In this document: positions 35,387 to 44,610 of the stretch, piece after piece
Layout of the letters: each line of letters starts with the position of its first letter
How positions within the stretch are numbered: position 1 is the first letter of the stretch
Source: Citrobacter enshiensis
GTDB lineage: Bacteria; Pseudomonadota; Gammaproteobacteria; Enterobacterales; Enterobacteriaceae
Direction of reading: 5' to 3'
DNA: 64,000 bases
Assembly (NCBI RefSeq): GCF_029338175.1
Contig: NZ_CP119862.1
Coordinates: forward strand, 4,186,839 to 4,250,838
Program-made: the position numbers and the translations under genes
The notes under the pieces: model-generated
Databases searched by the model: none
The model's input: the letters and a program-made list of their open reading frames with translations, nothing else
Told to the model about the DNA's origin: nothing

Positions 35387-36088
35387 CTATTCCGGTGGGC
35401 TGTCAGCCGGAACAAACGCAAGCAGTGACTGCTGGATAAAACGAAAATGGGGTAAGGCATGAATGAAGACCGGGTCCTCGACCAGGCGGCACAGACTGTC
35501 ATTGCGCCGGAAACTCTCCTGCAGGGGCTGAACCAGATGGATTTCATCCAGCGTGAATACGACGATATGTCCGTCGTGTTCAGCAACCAGATACCAGGCC
35601 TGCAGGTGGATGAGCAGGCGGCAGGGTGCCAGTCGCTCACAGCGCCGACCTTCTGCAATCAGCGTCACCCGCCTGCGCCCGGTAATAGCCTGAATCAGCC
35701 GCCAGAAAGATAATGCCCCTGACGGTGAAGGGACCGGATTTGCTGGTGCTATCACGCAGGGAGACTCGTCACACATCAGCAATGCGTTCACTAGGCGTCG
35801 GTCAAGGTCAGGAAAAAGACCTGCCAGCCCGCTCCTGTGGGCAAAGATAAGCACGTCGGGCACCATCTGTGTCTCACTGCCAGCAGTGCGTAAGCGGCAG
35901 TAACCGGACTGATATTCCAGGTCCAGATACATCAGCCGCTCACGAAAATCCCGCCGCAGTGTGCGCACCGACACGCCAAACTCAATGGCCAGTTTGCGCA
36001 CGCTCAGTGTTTCCCCCGCCACCAGGCGACTGATGATCAGTGACAGCCTGACAGCCAGCCGGTCATGCCGGCGTTCTGCCTGGGTCAT
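35387..36088 (-). CDS. yfjR: YfjR, DeoR/WYL-type transcriptional regulator
   Basis: A 233-residue protein with an N-terminal helix-turn-helix ([20 protein letters not shown]) and a C-terminal WYL-like ligand domain ([20 protein letters not shown]). It resembles YfjR of CP4-57. WYL regulators often sense nucleic acids or nucleotides and control defence genes. It probably governs the surrounding CP4-like module; no operator could be identified. Confidence 0.87.
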   Translation of the reverse strand: MTQAERRHDRLAVRLSLIISRLVAGETLSVRKLAIEFGVSVRTLRRDFRERLMYLDLEYQSGYCRLRTAGSETQMVPDVLIFAHRSGLAGLFPDLDRRLVNALLMCDESPCVIAPANPVPSPSGALSFWRLIQAITGRRRVTLIAEGRRCERLAPCRLLIHLQAWYLVAEHDGHIVVFTLDEIHLVQPLQESFRRNDSLCRLVEDPVFIHALPHFRFIQQSLLAFVPADSPPE

Positions 36089-36306
36089 GAGTGGTTCTCC
36101 GTCTAAGTTAACTGACTGAAAATAATGTGATTACTTTAAAGAGGTGGGCGGACAGGGTATGGACACTGCAGAAACTATTTTTCATTTCTGCGAAAGTCAG
36201 ATATAGCAGGGGTTGCAGGCCATACCAGGGAGAGTGAGGCCTACTGGCATGTCGTAACGCGGACAGGTGGTGTCCGATATTAACAACATGGCAACAAAGG
36301 TAATGA

Positions 36307-37128
36307 CTACTGCAGTTGTGTAAGCAGTGTTTCCGCCATCACCCACAGCGCCCGGTTGAGCTTCACATCCCCGTCAATGCCGCGCACGGCACGGGTATGC
36401 GTCCGTCCGCCTTTAGCATTACGCCCACTGAGTCCACCCTTAATCAGGTTTTCCTGCACACGCTGGTAAGTGGTCCACAGGTCGTTACTCTCATCCTGCC
36501 AGCGGCGCGGGGAGAGTATCTGCGATTCACTGACAGGCTGGTGGTCCTCACCAAAGCGATACGTGAGCGCGGCTTTTGCCAGTGCCTGCTGTGCGGGAGG
36601 TGGTAATAGCAGCGATTGCATGGCATCCCGCTTCTCCTCCACCCGGCCAAAAATCCCCAGTACCTCATACGCCCCTTCTATTACCTGACTCACCACATCC
36701 CCTTTGTGCGGCACCCGCACCTCGCCAAACGATTCACCGCAGACAAGGCCGTTCTGACAAACCGCACGAAATAATCCCGGAAGCATCTGATACGAACTTG
36801 TGCCGTCATGTGAGTTGAGCAGAATGATTTCCGGGACCTGTTTACCGGTGATCTGCCCCTCACGCCGCAGACGCAACATGTGCTTTGTGTGTTCCCGACG
36901 ACCCGGGTCACGGACACGGGTCTGACAGGCAAAGAACGGCTGGAAGCCCTCCCGCTGCAGACTGTCGAGCAGGGAAATGGTCGGAATATAGGTATAACGT
37001 TCACTGCGGGATTCGTGTTTTTCCTCGCTGAATACGCTGGGTACCACACGAAACAGCTCTTCACGGGTTAACGGACGATCACGACGAATAAGGTTTGCTG
37101 CGCCAAAGCGCGAAGCCAGACGGGTCAT
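36307..37128 (-). CDS. yfjQ: YfjQ, DUF932 protein
   Basis: A 273-residue protein starting MTRLASRFGAANLIRRDRPL, with QTRVRDPGRREHTKHMLRLR, EIILLNSHDGTSSYQMLPGL and LTYRFGEDHQPV, the DUF932 pattern, nearly identical to YfjQ/YafZ of the CP4 prophages. The ATG follows aggagtctgctt; five upstream codons are rejected. The family is phage/plasmid associated, with no known function. Confidence 0.93.
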   Translation of the reverse strand: MTRLASRFGAANLIRRDRPLTREELFRVVPSVFSEEKHESRSERYTYIPTISLLDSLQREGFQPFFACQTRVRDPGRREHTKHMLRLRREGQITGKQVPEIILLNSHDGTSSYQMLPGLFRAVCQNGLVCGESFGEVRVPHKGDVVSQVIEGAYEVLGIFGRVEEKRDAMQSLLLPPPAQQALAKAALTYRFGEDHQPVSESQILSPRRWQDESNDLWTTYQRVQENLIKGGLSGRNAKGGRTHTRAVRGIDGDVKLNRALWVMAETLLTQLQ

Positions 37129-37219
37129 AAGCAGACTCCTCATAACGGGAAAAATAATAAATGAAAGCCTCGTCGCACAGGCGACAGGGCTCAGGGAGTA
37201 ACAGGTAAGAATTAAACGC

Positions 37220-38083
37220 TCAGAAGAAGAAATCCCAGACGGCGCGGGCCACTGAGACTACTGTACTGCGCACGGCCTGAATGACGGCCCGCACCGGGCC
37301 GGGTATCAGGGGAAAAGCACTGACTGTATCAAGTACGGCACCTACGGTTTCACCGAAATCGTCACGGGCCTGCTCCCGGACTACCGTTGTGCGAAAGGGA
37401 TGCTGCAGTTGCGACACCACCGGACTGCTGGCCTCACGCGGCAGACACTTAATCATCCGCTCTGCCATCACCCGTAATCCCCATTGAAGCCGGACCGACA
37501 CGGCACACACCGGATGTACGGGCTGGAACAGCTCATGCAGCAGGCAGATTTTGCGGCTGATGTTTTGCTTCTGCTCTGTGGATAATCGCTCTCCACCGCT
37601 GGTGGGTTCAGCTTTGTCTGACTGGCTGATAACAAACAGCACCTTATGCCGGTATGCTTCACCAATCACCTGGCGGTAAAAATGCTCATCAGTCGCCAGT
37701 GCCCGGTCATCAGCTTTAATCAGCCACAGCACCAGGTCGAGCCGGGGAAGTTGTTTGCGGTACAGCGCAGCATACTCGGTATCACGAACGCCACTTTCGC
37801 CCACGCCGGGCAGGTCCACCAGCGTCATATAACGCTCTCCAATCTGCAGACGAAATCGTAAAGGTTCACGGGTGCAGGCCGCGACATCGCTGACCGGCGA
37901 TACTTCGCCAACAAACAGAGCATTGCAAAGGCTACTCTTTCCCGTCCCGGTTTTACCCATAATGCCGATCACCGGCTCGTAGTGGGTTAACTGATTTATC
38001 TGCTGCAATATACGTTCAGACACCCACTGCGGCAGGCCGGAAAGCGAATGGTTTAATGGCTGCAAACCTTGCTGATTATTCAT
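37220..38083 (-). CDS. yfjP: YfjP, GTP-binding protein (TRAFAC GTPase)
   Basis: A 287-residue Era-like GTPase. G1 GKTGTGKS lies at residues 43-50, G3 DLPGVGES follows VDLP, and G4 is SQSDKAEP. The C-terminus is hydrophobic (IPGPVRAVIQAVRSTVV), as in GTPases that bind membranes. It matches YfjP of CP4-57. Cellular role unknown. Ribosome-binding site gcaggagttgtc. Confidence 0.93.
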   Translation of the reverse strand: MNNQQGLQPLNHSLSGLPQWVSERILQQINQLTHYEPVIGIMGKTGTGKSSLCNALFVGEVSPVSDVAACTREPLRFRLQIGERYMTLVDLPGVGESGVRDTEYAALYRKQLPRLDLVLWLIKADDRALATDEHFYRQVIGEAYRHKVLFVISQSDKAEPTSGGERLSTEQKQNISRKICLLHELFQPVHPVCAVSVRLQWGLRVMAERMIKCLPREASSPVVSQLQHPFRTTVVREQARDDFGETVGAVLDTVSAFPLIPGPVRAVIQAVRSTVVSVARAVWDFFF

Positions 38084-38097
38084 GACAACTCCTGCAA

Positions 38098-38139
38098 TAA
38101 ATAAAACTAAAAACGGCAGGACCGTGAAGTTCTGCCGTT
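38098..38139 (-). terminator. Terminator of the ribbon-helix-helix gene
   Basis: On the minus strand AACGGCAG...CTGCCGTT (stem 38112-38119 / 38132-38139) is followed by TTTTAGTTTTATTT. It ends the transcript of the gene at 38205-38966 before yfjP. Confidence 0.85.
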
Positions 38140-38204
38140 ATGCTGGTATGTTCATGAAAATGATATATATCTGAATATAGTTTGAACGATGATTTTCTAT
38201 TGAA

Positions 38205-38966
38205 TCACCCTAAATACTTCCAGTACTCGTAAGGGTAGTTTATGGTGACCTTAGGAGGGTATAGCTGATTAGGTAAGGCTTTATCGATGTGCAAAGCTGC
38301 AACAAAAATAAACCCATTCCGAAAGGCCGCAACAGGAACCCATGAAAGATACGCTGTATGCAGATACTTCTTATTTCTCTGCATGTATTCACTAATTCCA
38401 ATATTGCAAAAATCGATAGCGCGAACATAGCAGATTGATTGGATATCAAACAAATACTTGTCAACAATGAAAAATGGAATTGTTATCTGGATTAAGTCGA
38501 ACTCGAACTTTTCAACAGGATGCTTTTTTATACATAAGTAAACATATTTAGATATACCGTCATCTTCTGGCATATGAACTTCAATATTTTCTTCTATCTT
38601 TGCCTTAAATTCTTTTTTGTAAGAATCCCATTCATCAAACATTGGAAGAGAAAAGGACATTATTGGTTCAGAACGAATACGAAAAACAAGTTTCTCAGAC
38701 AGCAAATGAAGATACTTCAGCGTGGAATCATCTTTATGCTGCTGCGTTTCGAAGTGACGGACCTCATGATAAAACATGCTAAAAAGCCTGCTTTCAACCT
38801 CCTGAGTAATTCTATTTTGATATGTCACAAAATCAAGAATAGGTGCAGTGGATCGTAATAACTCACATATTACTTTCGAACGTGACGTGCCATTGGATTC
38901 GGCATACCTGTCGATTGAATCAATCGTTAAATTATCATCGGTGTTAAATGTTATTCTCTTTATCAT
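38205..38966 (-). CDS. Unknown protein with N-terminal ribbon-helix-helix domain
   Basis: A 253-residue A+T-rich gene. The N-terminus (MIKRITFNTDDNLTIDSIDR, then YAESNGTSRSKVICELLRS) is a plausible ribbon-helix-helix DNA-binding fold. The rest (HEVRHFETQQHKDDSTLKYL; FFIVDKYLFDIQSICYV; YLSWVPVAAFRNGFIFV) has no family I can name. It has its own terminator and a 287-bp upstream gap, so it is a monocistron. It may be a regulator of the island. Confidence 0.7.
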   Translation of the reverse strand: MIKRITFNTDDNLTIDSIDRYAESNGTSRSKVICELLRSTAPILDFVTYQNRITQEVESRLFSMFYHEVRHFETQQHKDDSTLKYLHLLSEKLVFRIRSEPIMSFSLPMFDEWDSYKKEFKAKIEENIEVHMPEDDGISKYVYLCIKKHPVEKFEFDLIQITIPFFIVDKYLFDIQSICYVRAIDFCNIGISEYMQRNKKYLHTAYLSWVPVAAFRNGFIFVAALHIDKALPNQLYPPKVTINYPYEYWKYLG

Positions 38967-39253
38967 GACTGTTATGCATTTTGTTGATTATGCATAACAA
39001 CCTATCACGGAGGCCAGTAAAGCTCCAGATTGCACTGCAATACTTCAGATTTCGCGCACACATTTCTTCCTGTGTAAGGCCACCATGTGAACCTACGATA
39101 GAATCCTTGAAACCATCAGTTCTTACTGAATTAAGGTTAATTAGTATTATCACCCGGAGTTAACTATCCCCCTCCTGTAATCAATACTCATCCCTGTATT
39201 AAAAAATACATCAACCATCTATCTATTGAACCCATTTAGTTTGAGGATAGATC

Positions 39254-39832
39254 ATGAAAGAACCCTACAATGCCAACCCTAATTACCCTATGCATCGTTT
39301 TCTTCTTGAAGATATAAACCACCACCTGGATGAAATGTTTGAGCGTTATTCCCGCTTACTGGCTTTTCGTATGGATTTTGGCTGGAAGCAAGGAAGTGAA
39401 CGCTCGCAGCGTAATCTCATGGATGAGATGGATGGCGAGATACAGCATCTGATGGATGTGGTATTTGGCCGAAAAATGGTTATTGGGTACTGCTGGGTAA
39501 TTGAATACAGACAACGTAAGGGGTTGCATGCGCATGCCATGCTTTATCTTGATGGACAGAAGCATCGGAAATTTTATCCGACCTCGCGGGCGATAGGTGA
39601 AGAATGGCGCAGATTGACTGACGATGAAGGTCTCTTTCATCTGTGTTCCAAGAAAAAGCATTTCGTTGCGAGTTCCGGAACGATAGTGGATCACCGCAAT
39701 AAGCAGGCAGTTGATGAACTACGTTACGTAATTAGTTACTTAGCCAAATCTGAGCAGAAATCGCGGGGTGTTATTGCAGGTATGAATGCTATACCACCAC
39801 GAAACCGTAGAGGCAGGCCCAGGAAGGAGTAG
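39254..39832 (+). CDS. Inovirus Gp2-like (YagK-type) protein
   Basis: A 192-residue protein with GLHAHAMLYLDG, a His92-x-His94 pair as in HUH replication proteins, and RYVISYLAKSEQKSRG near the end. The pattern matches the inovirus-type Gp2 family (YagK) in enteric prophage islands, related to rolling-circle Rep proteins. The ATG follows gaggatagatc. The C-terminus RRGRPRKE is basic. Replication activity is not shown; these proteins are common remnants in P4-like islands. Confidence 0.82.
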   Translation: MKEPYNANPNYPMHRFLLEDINHHLDEMFERYSRLLAFRMDFGWKQGSERSQRNLMDEMDGEIQHLMDVVFGRKMVIGYCWVIEYRQRKGLHAHAMLYLDGQKHRKFYPTSRAIGEEWRRLTDDEGLFHLCSKKKHFVASSGTIVDHRNKQAVDELRYVISYLAKSEQKSRGVIAGMNAIPPRNRRGRPRKE

Positions 39833-39953
39833 CGACAGGTAAACATTGAGCCGAAGTTTTTTTACAACAGAAGCCATTGATGTGGAGGAGCTGGCAGTAA
39901 CCATCAGTTTACTAACGGCTCCGGTTATTCATCCTTAACCGGAACACATCATC

Positions 39954-40160
39954 ATGTATACAAAACCTGCACTACTTGAAGATCAATTCATTGATATGAA
40001 ATTCATTACCCAGCTTACTGGCCTGAGCGATAAATGGTTCTATAAGCTGATACAGGATGGGGCATTCCCTAAACCGATTAAATTGGGCAGAGCTTCCCGT
40101 TGGTTAAAAAGCGATCTGGAAGAATGGTTATATTACCGTATTTACGAATCCAGAAATTAA
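39954..40160 (+). CDS. alpA: AlpA-family excisionase/regulator
   Basis: A 68-residue MerR-like helix-turn-helix protein: DMKFITQLTGLSDKWFYKLI, then QDGAFPKPIKLGRASRWLKS, then DLEEWLYYRI, the classic AlpA/Vis signature. In CP4-57, AlpA activates the integrase and drives excision; in P4 the homologue Vis represses and excises. It would control mobility of this island, although the integrase lies 23 kb away. Confidence 0.9.
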   Translation: MYTKPALLEDQFIDMKFITQLTGLSDKWFYKLIQDGAFPKPIKLGRASRWLKSDLEEWLYYRIYESRN

Positions 40161-40263
40161 TCTGTTCTTATTCCAGTCTGCTTTAAAATCGCAATATTAA
40201 ATGTCAACGCATCAGGTACCGACCCTTCAGATACGGGTTACGCCTGTCTGCAGGAGTCTGATT

Positions 40264-40437
40264 ATGTTTCCCAAATCCTTTATCGCTCTCAATGGTAATG
40301 GTCATCTGATCGGTGCTAAAATGGTGCAGACAACCCACTACGACGACCGCCATACCTACCATCTCTACAACAGCGCACTGCAATACCATCCTGAATACGA
40401 CACTAAACGCCCATGGTTTGGACATACCGAACTGTAG
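40264..40437 (+). CDS. Unknown small protein (57 residues)
   Basis: Starts MFPKSFIALNGNGHLIGAKM behind gcaggagtctgatt and contains THYDDRHTYHLYNSALQYH. It is rich in His and Tyr. No family is recognised. It follows alpA by about 100 bp in the same direction, as small genes often do in P4-like islands. Confidence 0.5.
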   Translation: MFPKSFIALNGNGHLIGAKMVQTTHYDDRHTYHLYNSALQYHPEYDTKRPWFGHTEL

Positions 40438-40756
40438 CTACAAGCAGCAACCCCTATGTGAAACCAGACGCCTGCGGCGTTTCCTCTCCAATACCACTCC
40501 CAAAGTCAGTAAAGTCGACTGGCACTGTAGACAATGTGCCACTGACTCCTTTGGTGAACGTTATTGCCTCGCAATGATAAACCGGAGACTTAAATCAGCC
40601 AACAGGAGGAGTATCATGGGGCCAATGCCAAAAACAACCTGATTTGGATACGACCGAAATAATTTTGCCAATCCAATAGAGTGTTAATAGCTAACTCAGA
40701 AAAGCTAGGAAATCGTGCTTCTTATTGTTACTGTATAACAAAAAAATGAGGTCACC
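40438..40756. other. 319-bp gap before queD
   Basis: I see no supported gene. A partial frame with WHCRQCATDSFGER suggests a decayed zinc-finger-like fragment near 40520-40570. The last 80 bp are A+T rich and should hold the queD promoter. Confidence 0.4.
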
Positions 40757-41119
40757 ATGAAAACTACGCTATACAAAGATTTCACCTTTGAAGCCGCACA
40801 TCGACTGCCCAACGTGCCTGATGGCCATAAGTGCGGACGCTTACACGGACACTCTTTTGTGGTTCGCCTTGAAATCACAGGCGAAGTAGATAATCACACC
40901 GGGTGGATTATCGATTTCGCCGAACTGAAAGCAATTTTTAAACCCACGCTAGATAAGTTGGACCACTATTATCTCAACGACATCTCCGGCTTAGAAAACC
41001 CAACCAGTGAAGTACTAGCAGAATGGATTTGGAATCAGGTTAAGCCGCAACTGCCTATCCTTAGCGCAGTGGTAGTGAAAGAAACTTGTACGGCTGGTTG
41101 TATTTATCGCGGCGAATAA
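40757..41119 (+). CDS. queD: QueD, 6-carboxy-tetrahydropterin synthase of the Dpd locus
   Basis: A 120-residue protein with all active-site residues: zinc ligands His15 (EAAHRL), His30 and His32 (RLHGHSF), catalytic Cys26 (KCGR), Asp69-His70 (KLDHYYL) and Glu109 (VKETCTAG). It converts 7,8-dihydroneopterin triphosphate to 6-carboxy-tetrahydropterin, the second step of preQ0 synthesis. The ATG follows gaggtcacc. It stands just upstream of the dpd genes, which need preQ0; folE, queE and queC are not in the window, so host genes must supply them. Confidence 0.95.
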   Translation: MKTTLYKDFTFEAAHRLPNVPDGHKCGRLHGHSFVVRLEITGEVDNHTGWIIDFAELKAIFKPTLDKLDHYYLNDISGLENPTSEVLAEWIWNQVKPQLPILSAVVVKETCTAGCIYRGE

Positions 41120-41502
41120 GCACACGTTTAGATGGCTGGTTGCAACTCCGCCAGCCCTGCTATCTCGTATTGATGTATAAAAGCTGAAAATGAAAAAAGT
41201 TTAATTTTTAACAAAATCAACAATATATTCACACCAACTTTGGTAGTTGAAAATACGAATTTAATCCCCCCTGAAGATCCATAATCATTTGACTCACATA
41301 CATTTTTCACTTGAATGTGGTGCTATCTCATTTTTACCTTTTTTCACTTGAGTATGAATTTTATCTTAGTATCCTATTCATATTCATGTATTTATAGCAA
41401 CCGCACATAACATCATTCAGATTTGGGTGAATTTCAACCAAAAAAATTAACATACTGTTTTTTTTAGATAAAGAATGCAATCTTCTATTAAGGACTAAGA
41501 GG
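41120..41502. promoter_or_regulatory. 383-bp A+T-rich upstream region of the dpdE operon
   Basis: No gene. It must hold the promoter of dpdE-F-G-H-I-J-K-D. A directly repeated ttttttcacttga block occurs at about 41304 and 41341, which could be a regulator site. No strong palindrome is seen. Confidence 0.5.
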
Positions 41503-44500
41503 ATGAACATACTACCAATCGGGTCACTGGTGGTCTCTGAGCATTTTGAGGGTACTGGCAAAATCGTCAGCGTCAATATCGATTCAAATTTCGCAACAGT
41601 TGCTTTTTTTGAGTCTCCTGCGCAACCTTATGCACGTCAAATTGAAGTAAACCGGGATAAATTATCACTAACAATACCGCCCGAAGAGGCTGTAATTTAT
41701 TGCCTTGAACCTCAAAGTCAGCGCTGGGCACGCGCACGCTTTGGAGGATCTAGACCTAATGGTGATTTCCTGGTCATTTTTCGTGAAGAAGAATATGCAA
41801 CGCTCCCGATTGATAAAATCTTTGTTCTCAACAAAGCCTATGATACTCCAGTAAACCCTGCTGACTTTCTTGCCTTACAAGCAAATGACGCGCCGTTTTT
41901 TTTTCCTCTTCGACAGTCCTTTATTGAAACCTACATCCAGCAACGCGCTGCATGCCGCGCGATGGCGTCCATTTCCAGTAGTGCCGTTGAACTCGAACCC
42001 CACCAATTGGCTGTGGTACGCCGTGTGCTTCAGGATAAAAACCCCAAGTATATTCTGGCCGATGAGGTTGGTCTGGGGAAAACCATCGAAGCCGGAATGG
42101 TCGTCCGTGAACACGCGTTAGAAGCAACTGGCCACGTCAGCATGCTTATTGCGGTTCCGGCACCGCTCGTTAACCAGTGGCGGGAAGAACTGGGTGAACG
42201 CTTTCAACTGAAACAACTTATTATTGATGCCTCGACGGCCCTCGCAGGTTTGCGACAAAATGAGGTCACAGAAGGCATCGTGATTTGCACCCATTGCGAT
42301 GCCTGTACCCTGATTGAACGGGGATTCACCCCTTCGCTTATCGCGGTCGATGAGGTCCACCAGATTGCATCCTGGCCGTGGTCAGGAGATAAAGATGAAC
42401 GTTATGACTTCAACCTGATCGCTGAGGGTTGCCGGAAAGCCCACTACGTTCTGTTACTCACGGGGACCCCTCTGCATGGGCATGAAAGGAACTTCTTGTC
42501 GATGCTGCACTGTATTAATCCCGAAGCCTACCAAGTGGATGAGACCCATCTGCAAGACTTTACCGAACTGGTCAAAAATCGTGAAAACCTCGGCGGGATC
42601 TTCTCGGGGTTAGTACCTTCCGTCTCAAACGTCAGCTTACGCCGTAATCTGGAAACACTGCAGCAGCAGTTCCCAGAAGATACTGTTCTGATGACACTCT
42701 GCCAGCAACTCATCCCGCTTATTGGGACGTTCTCCCCCAATACCCCGGAGCGTGAAGAAAGGATCCGGGATATTCGCCGGCACCTAGGGGAAAACTATCG
42801 CATTCATCATCGACTGTTGCGTAACCGCCGTCAGGTTTCACTCAGCTTCGATGAAACGAAAAACCTCAACCTAAACCTTCTGTTTCCAGGGCTAAATGGA
42901 GCAGCGGAGTGCCGCTGGTATTGCGATGGGTTAGCGTTAGACGAACTGATTGATGAGTATCGTTCATTATCTTTACTGCCGCAGAATACGCAGTGGGCAA
43001 TGAGTGAAGACACGTACCTCTTCTGGATTGACGATCTCCTATCCAGCCCACTCTGTGTCATGCAACGCGCTAAAGTACATTTGGGTGAAGCGGAACGCAC
43101 TCAGGAAGAACGAGATCTGTTAGAACACATTGTTTCAACTGCAAAAAATGAACTTCAGGCCATTGATAACAAGCTTGCCATCACCCTGAATGAGTGGCTG
43201 CAAAAGAATTCAACAGGAAAAGCCATCGTCTTCTGCGATCGTCCGGATCTTGCCCAGCACTTGGCAATAAAGCTCGAACTGCTGCTGGAGTACCCCCTGG
43301 AGCGCTATCAGCCGGGTCAACCCCTGATGTACCTGAAACCCGGCAGCCCCATTCGGATCCTGATCTGCGATAAAAGCGGCGAAGATGGTCTGAATCTCCA
43401 TGGGGGTCTGCGACTGGCCGTTCACTACGGTTTACCGCGCTCTTGTAGCCGTATTGAACAGCGCCTTGGTCGTCTGAACAGGTACAGTGCAAACCTGAAA
43501 GGCGTAAAACCCGTCCAGAGTCTGATCCTGAAAAATCACGCCGACCGCGGATTACGCAACGTGTGGGCCAGCATTCTGAAAGACAGCATTGGCGTATTTA
43601 ATAACACCATCGCCAGCCTCCAGTTCGTCCTCGACGATTATCTGGAAAATGCGTGGCAAAATGTCTACCAAGAAGGTCCGGTGGCCCTTGAACGTATTGC
43701 CAGCGAATTCCCTGGCGAACAGGGCATTCTGGCCAATGAAACGCATAAAATTAACATGCAGGAAAAGCTGCTGGCGATGGATGACGAGATTGCAGAGGCG
43801 GCGATTTTTGCGCAACAGATAAGCGCTGACGATCATCTTGCAGTAGCGCAGTGTAATACGCTGACAAGTTGGATCACGCGTGCGCTGCGTTTTCGCGCCA
43901 CCGGCACCGCAGAAAAAGGTATCAAGTTTCAGTTCGAACTCTCTGACCGCAGCACAGGGACGCTGGTCGATTTTAAAACCTTTCTCACCACCTGCATGCT
44001 CAGCTTCGATAAAGAAGGGGGTAACCCACCGTCAACGCATCTGATGAGCGCTGAACGCATTCCGGCGATCGACGGAACAACCGTTTATCCGCTGCGTTAT
44101 GGGCAGCCATTTGTCGATACGATCTGGCAACTGTTAAACCAGGATGCCCGGGGCAGTTCCATGGCGGTACTGCGGGTGCTCCCAAAGCCATTGAATGAGC
44201 CCAATTACTTCTTCCAGTCTACCTGGCTTGTCACCCATCGCCAGACGCAGGACACCTACGCCCAACGCCGTATCGCAGACGAGTTGTACCCGCCGCGTAT
44301 TGTGCAACACTGGCTGTCCTCTAAGGGTACACCGGTGACGAATCCGCAGTTGCTGGAACTGCTCAATAGCGAGTACGCCAAACATGAAACATCGCAGAAA
44401 TTCTATGCAGATATGAATCTGCGCCCTAATCTCTGGCAAGAAATTGAAGAGCTTGTCTCACCGGACACCTGGAAAGAGATGGTGGAACGAGTCTATGCCA

Positions 44501-44610
44501 GTGACCGGGAACAACAACAGGCAACCTTCGGCGAACAAGCCAGACTCCAGTTAATGGCCGTCAAAGCCGTGGTGGTGTGCAGCAGAAATCTACTGGAGGA
44601 AATCGTCTGA
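41503..44610 (+). CDS. dpdE: DpdE, SNF2-type helicase of the Dpd restriction arm
   Basis: A 1035-residue SNF2-like protein. Motif I DEVGLGKT lies at 187-194 (ADEVGLGKTIEAGMVVREHA), motif II VDEVHQ at about 282-287, motif III LLLTGTPLHG near 326. The C-terminal helicase half has KAIVFCDRPDLAQHL, SGEDGLNLHGG and RIEQRLGRLNR (motif VI). A long C-terminal extension has no name. DpdD-DpdK restrict DNA lacking the 7-deazaguanine mark; DpdE probably translocates on DNA. It is the first gene of the operon, and dpdF begins inside its stop codon (TGATG). Confidence 0.93.
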   Translation: MNILPIGSLVVSEHFEGTGKIVSVNIDSNFATVAFFESPAQPYARQIEVNRDKLSLTIPPEEAVIYCLEPQSQRWARARFGGSRPNGDFLVIFREEEYATLPIDKIFVLNKAYDTPVNPADFLALQANDAPFFFPLRQSFIETYIQQRAACRAMASISSSAVELEPHQLAVVRRVLQDKNPKYILADEVGLGKTIEAGMVVREHALEATGHVSMLIAVPAPLVNQWREELGERFQLKQLIIDASTALAGLRQNEVTEGIVICTHCDACTLIERGFTPSLIAVDEVHQIASWPWSGDKDERYDFNLIAEGCRKAHYVLLLTGTPLHGHERNFLSMLHCINPEAYQVDETHLQDFTELVKNRENLGGIFSGLVPSVSNVSLRRNLETLQQQFPEDTVLMTLCQQLIPLIGTFSPNTPEREERIRDIRRHLGENYRIHHRLLRNRRQVSLSFDETKNLNLNLLFPGLNGAAECRWYCDGLALDELIDEYRSLSLLPQNTQWAMSEDTYLFWIDDLLSSPLCVMQRAKVHLGEAERTQEERDLLEHIVSTAKNELQAIDNKLAITLNEWLQKNSTGKAIVFCDRPDLAQHLAIKLELLLEYPLERYQPGQPLMYLKPGSPIRILICDKSGEDGLNLHGGLRLAVHYGLPRSCSRIEQRLGRLNRYSANLKGVKPVQSLILKNHADRGLRNVWASILKDSIGVFNNTIASLQFVLDDYLENAWQNVYQEGPVALERIASEFPGEQGILANETHKINMQEKLLAMDDEIAEAAIFAQQISADDHLAVAQCNTLTSWITRALRFRATGTAEKGIKFQFELSDRSTGTLVDFKTFLTTCMLSFDKEGGNPPSTHLMSAERIPAIDGTTVYPLRYGQPFVDTIWQLLNQDARGSSMAVLRVLPKPLNEPNYFFQSTWLVTHRQTQDTYAQRRIADELYPPRIVQHWLSSKGTPVTNPQLLELLNSEYAKHETSQKFYADMNLRPNLWQEIEELVSPDTWKEMVERVYASDREQQQATFGEQARLQLMAVKAVVVCSRNLLEEIV

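Noticed and set aside
35347-35658. N-terminal extension of ypjK
   Set aside because: The extension overlaps yfjR in another frame; the short form has a good ribosome-binding site and matches the known protein.
43181-43492. Minus-strand frames inside dpdE
   Set aside because: Codon-shadow frames opposite the helicase gene, without motif.
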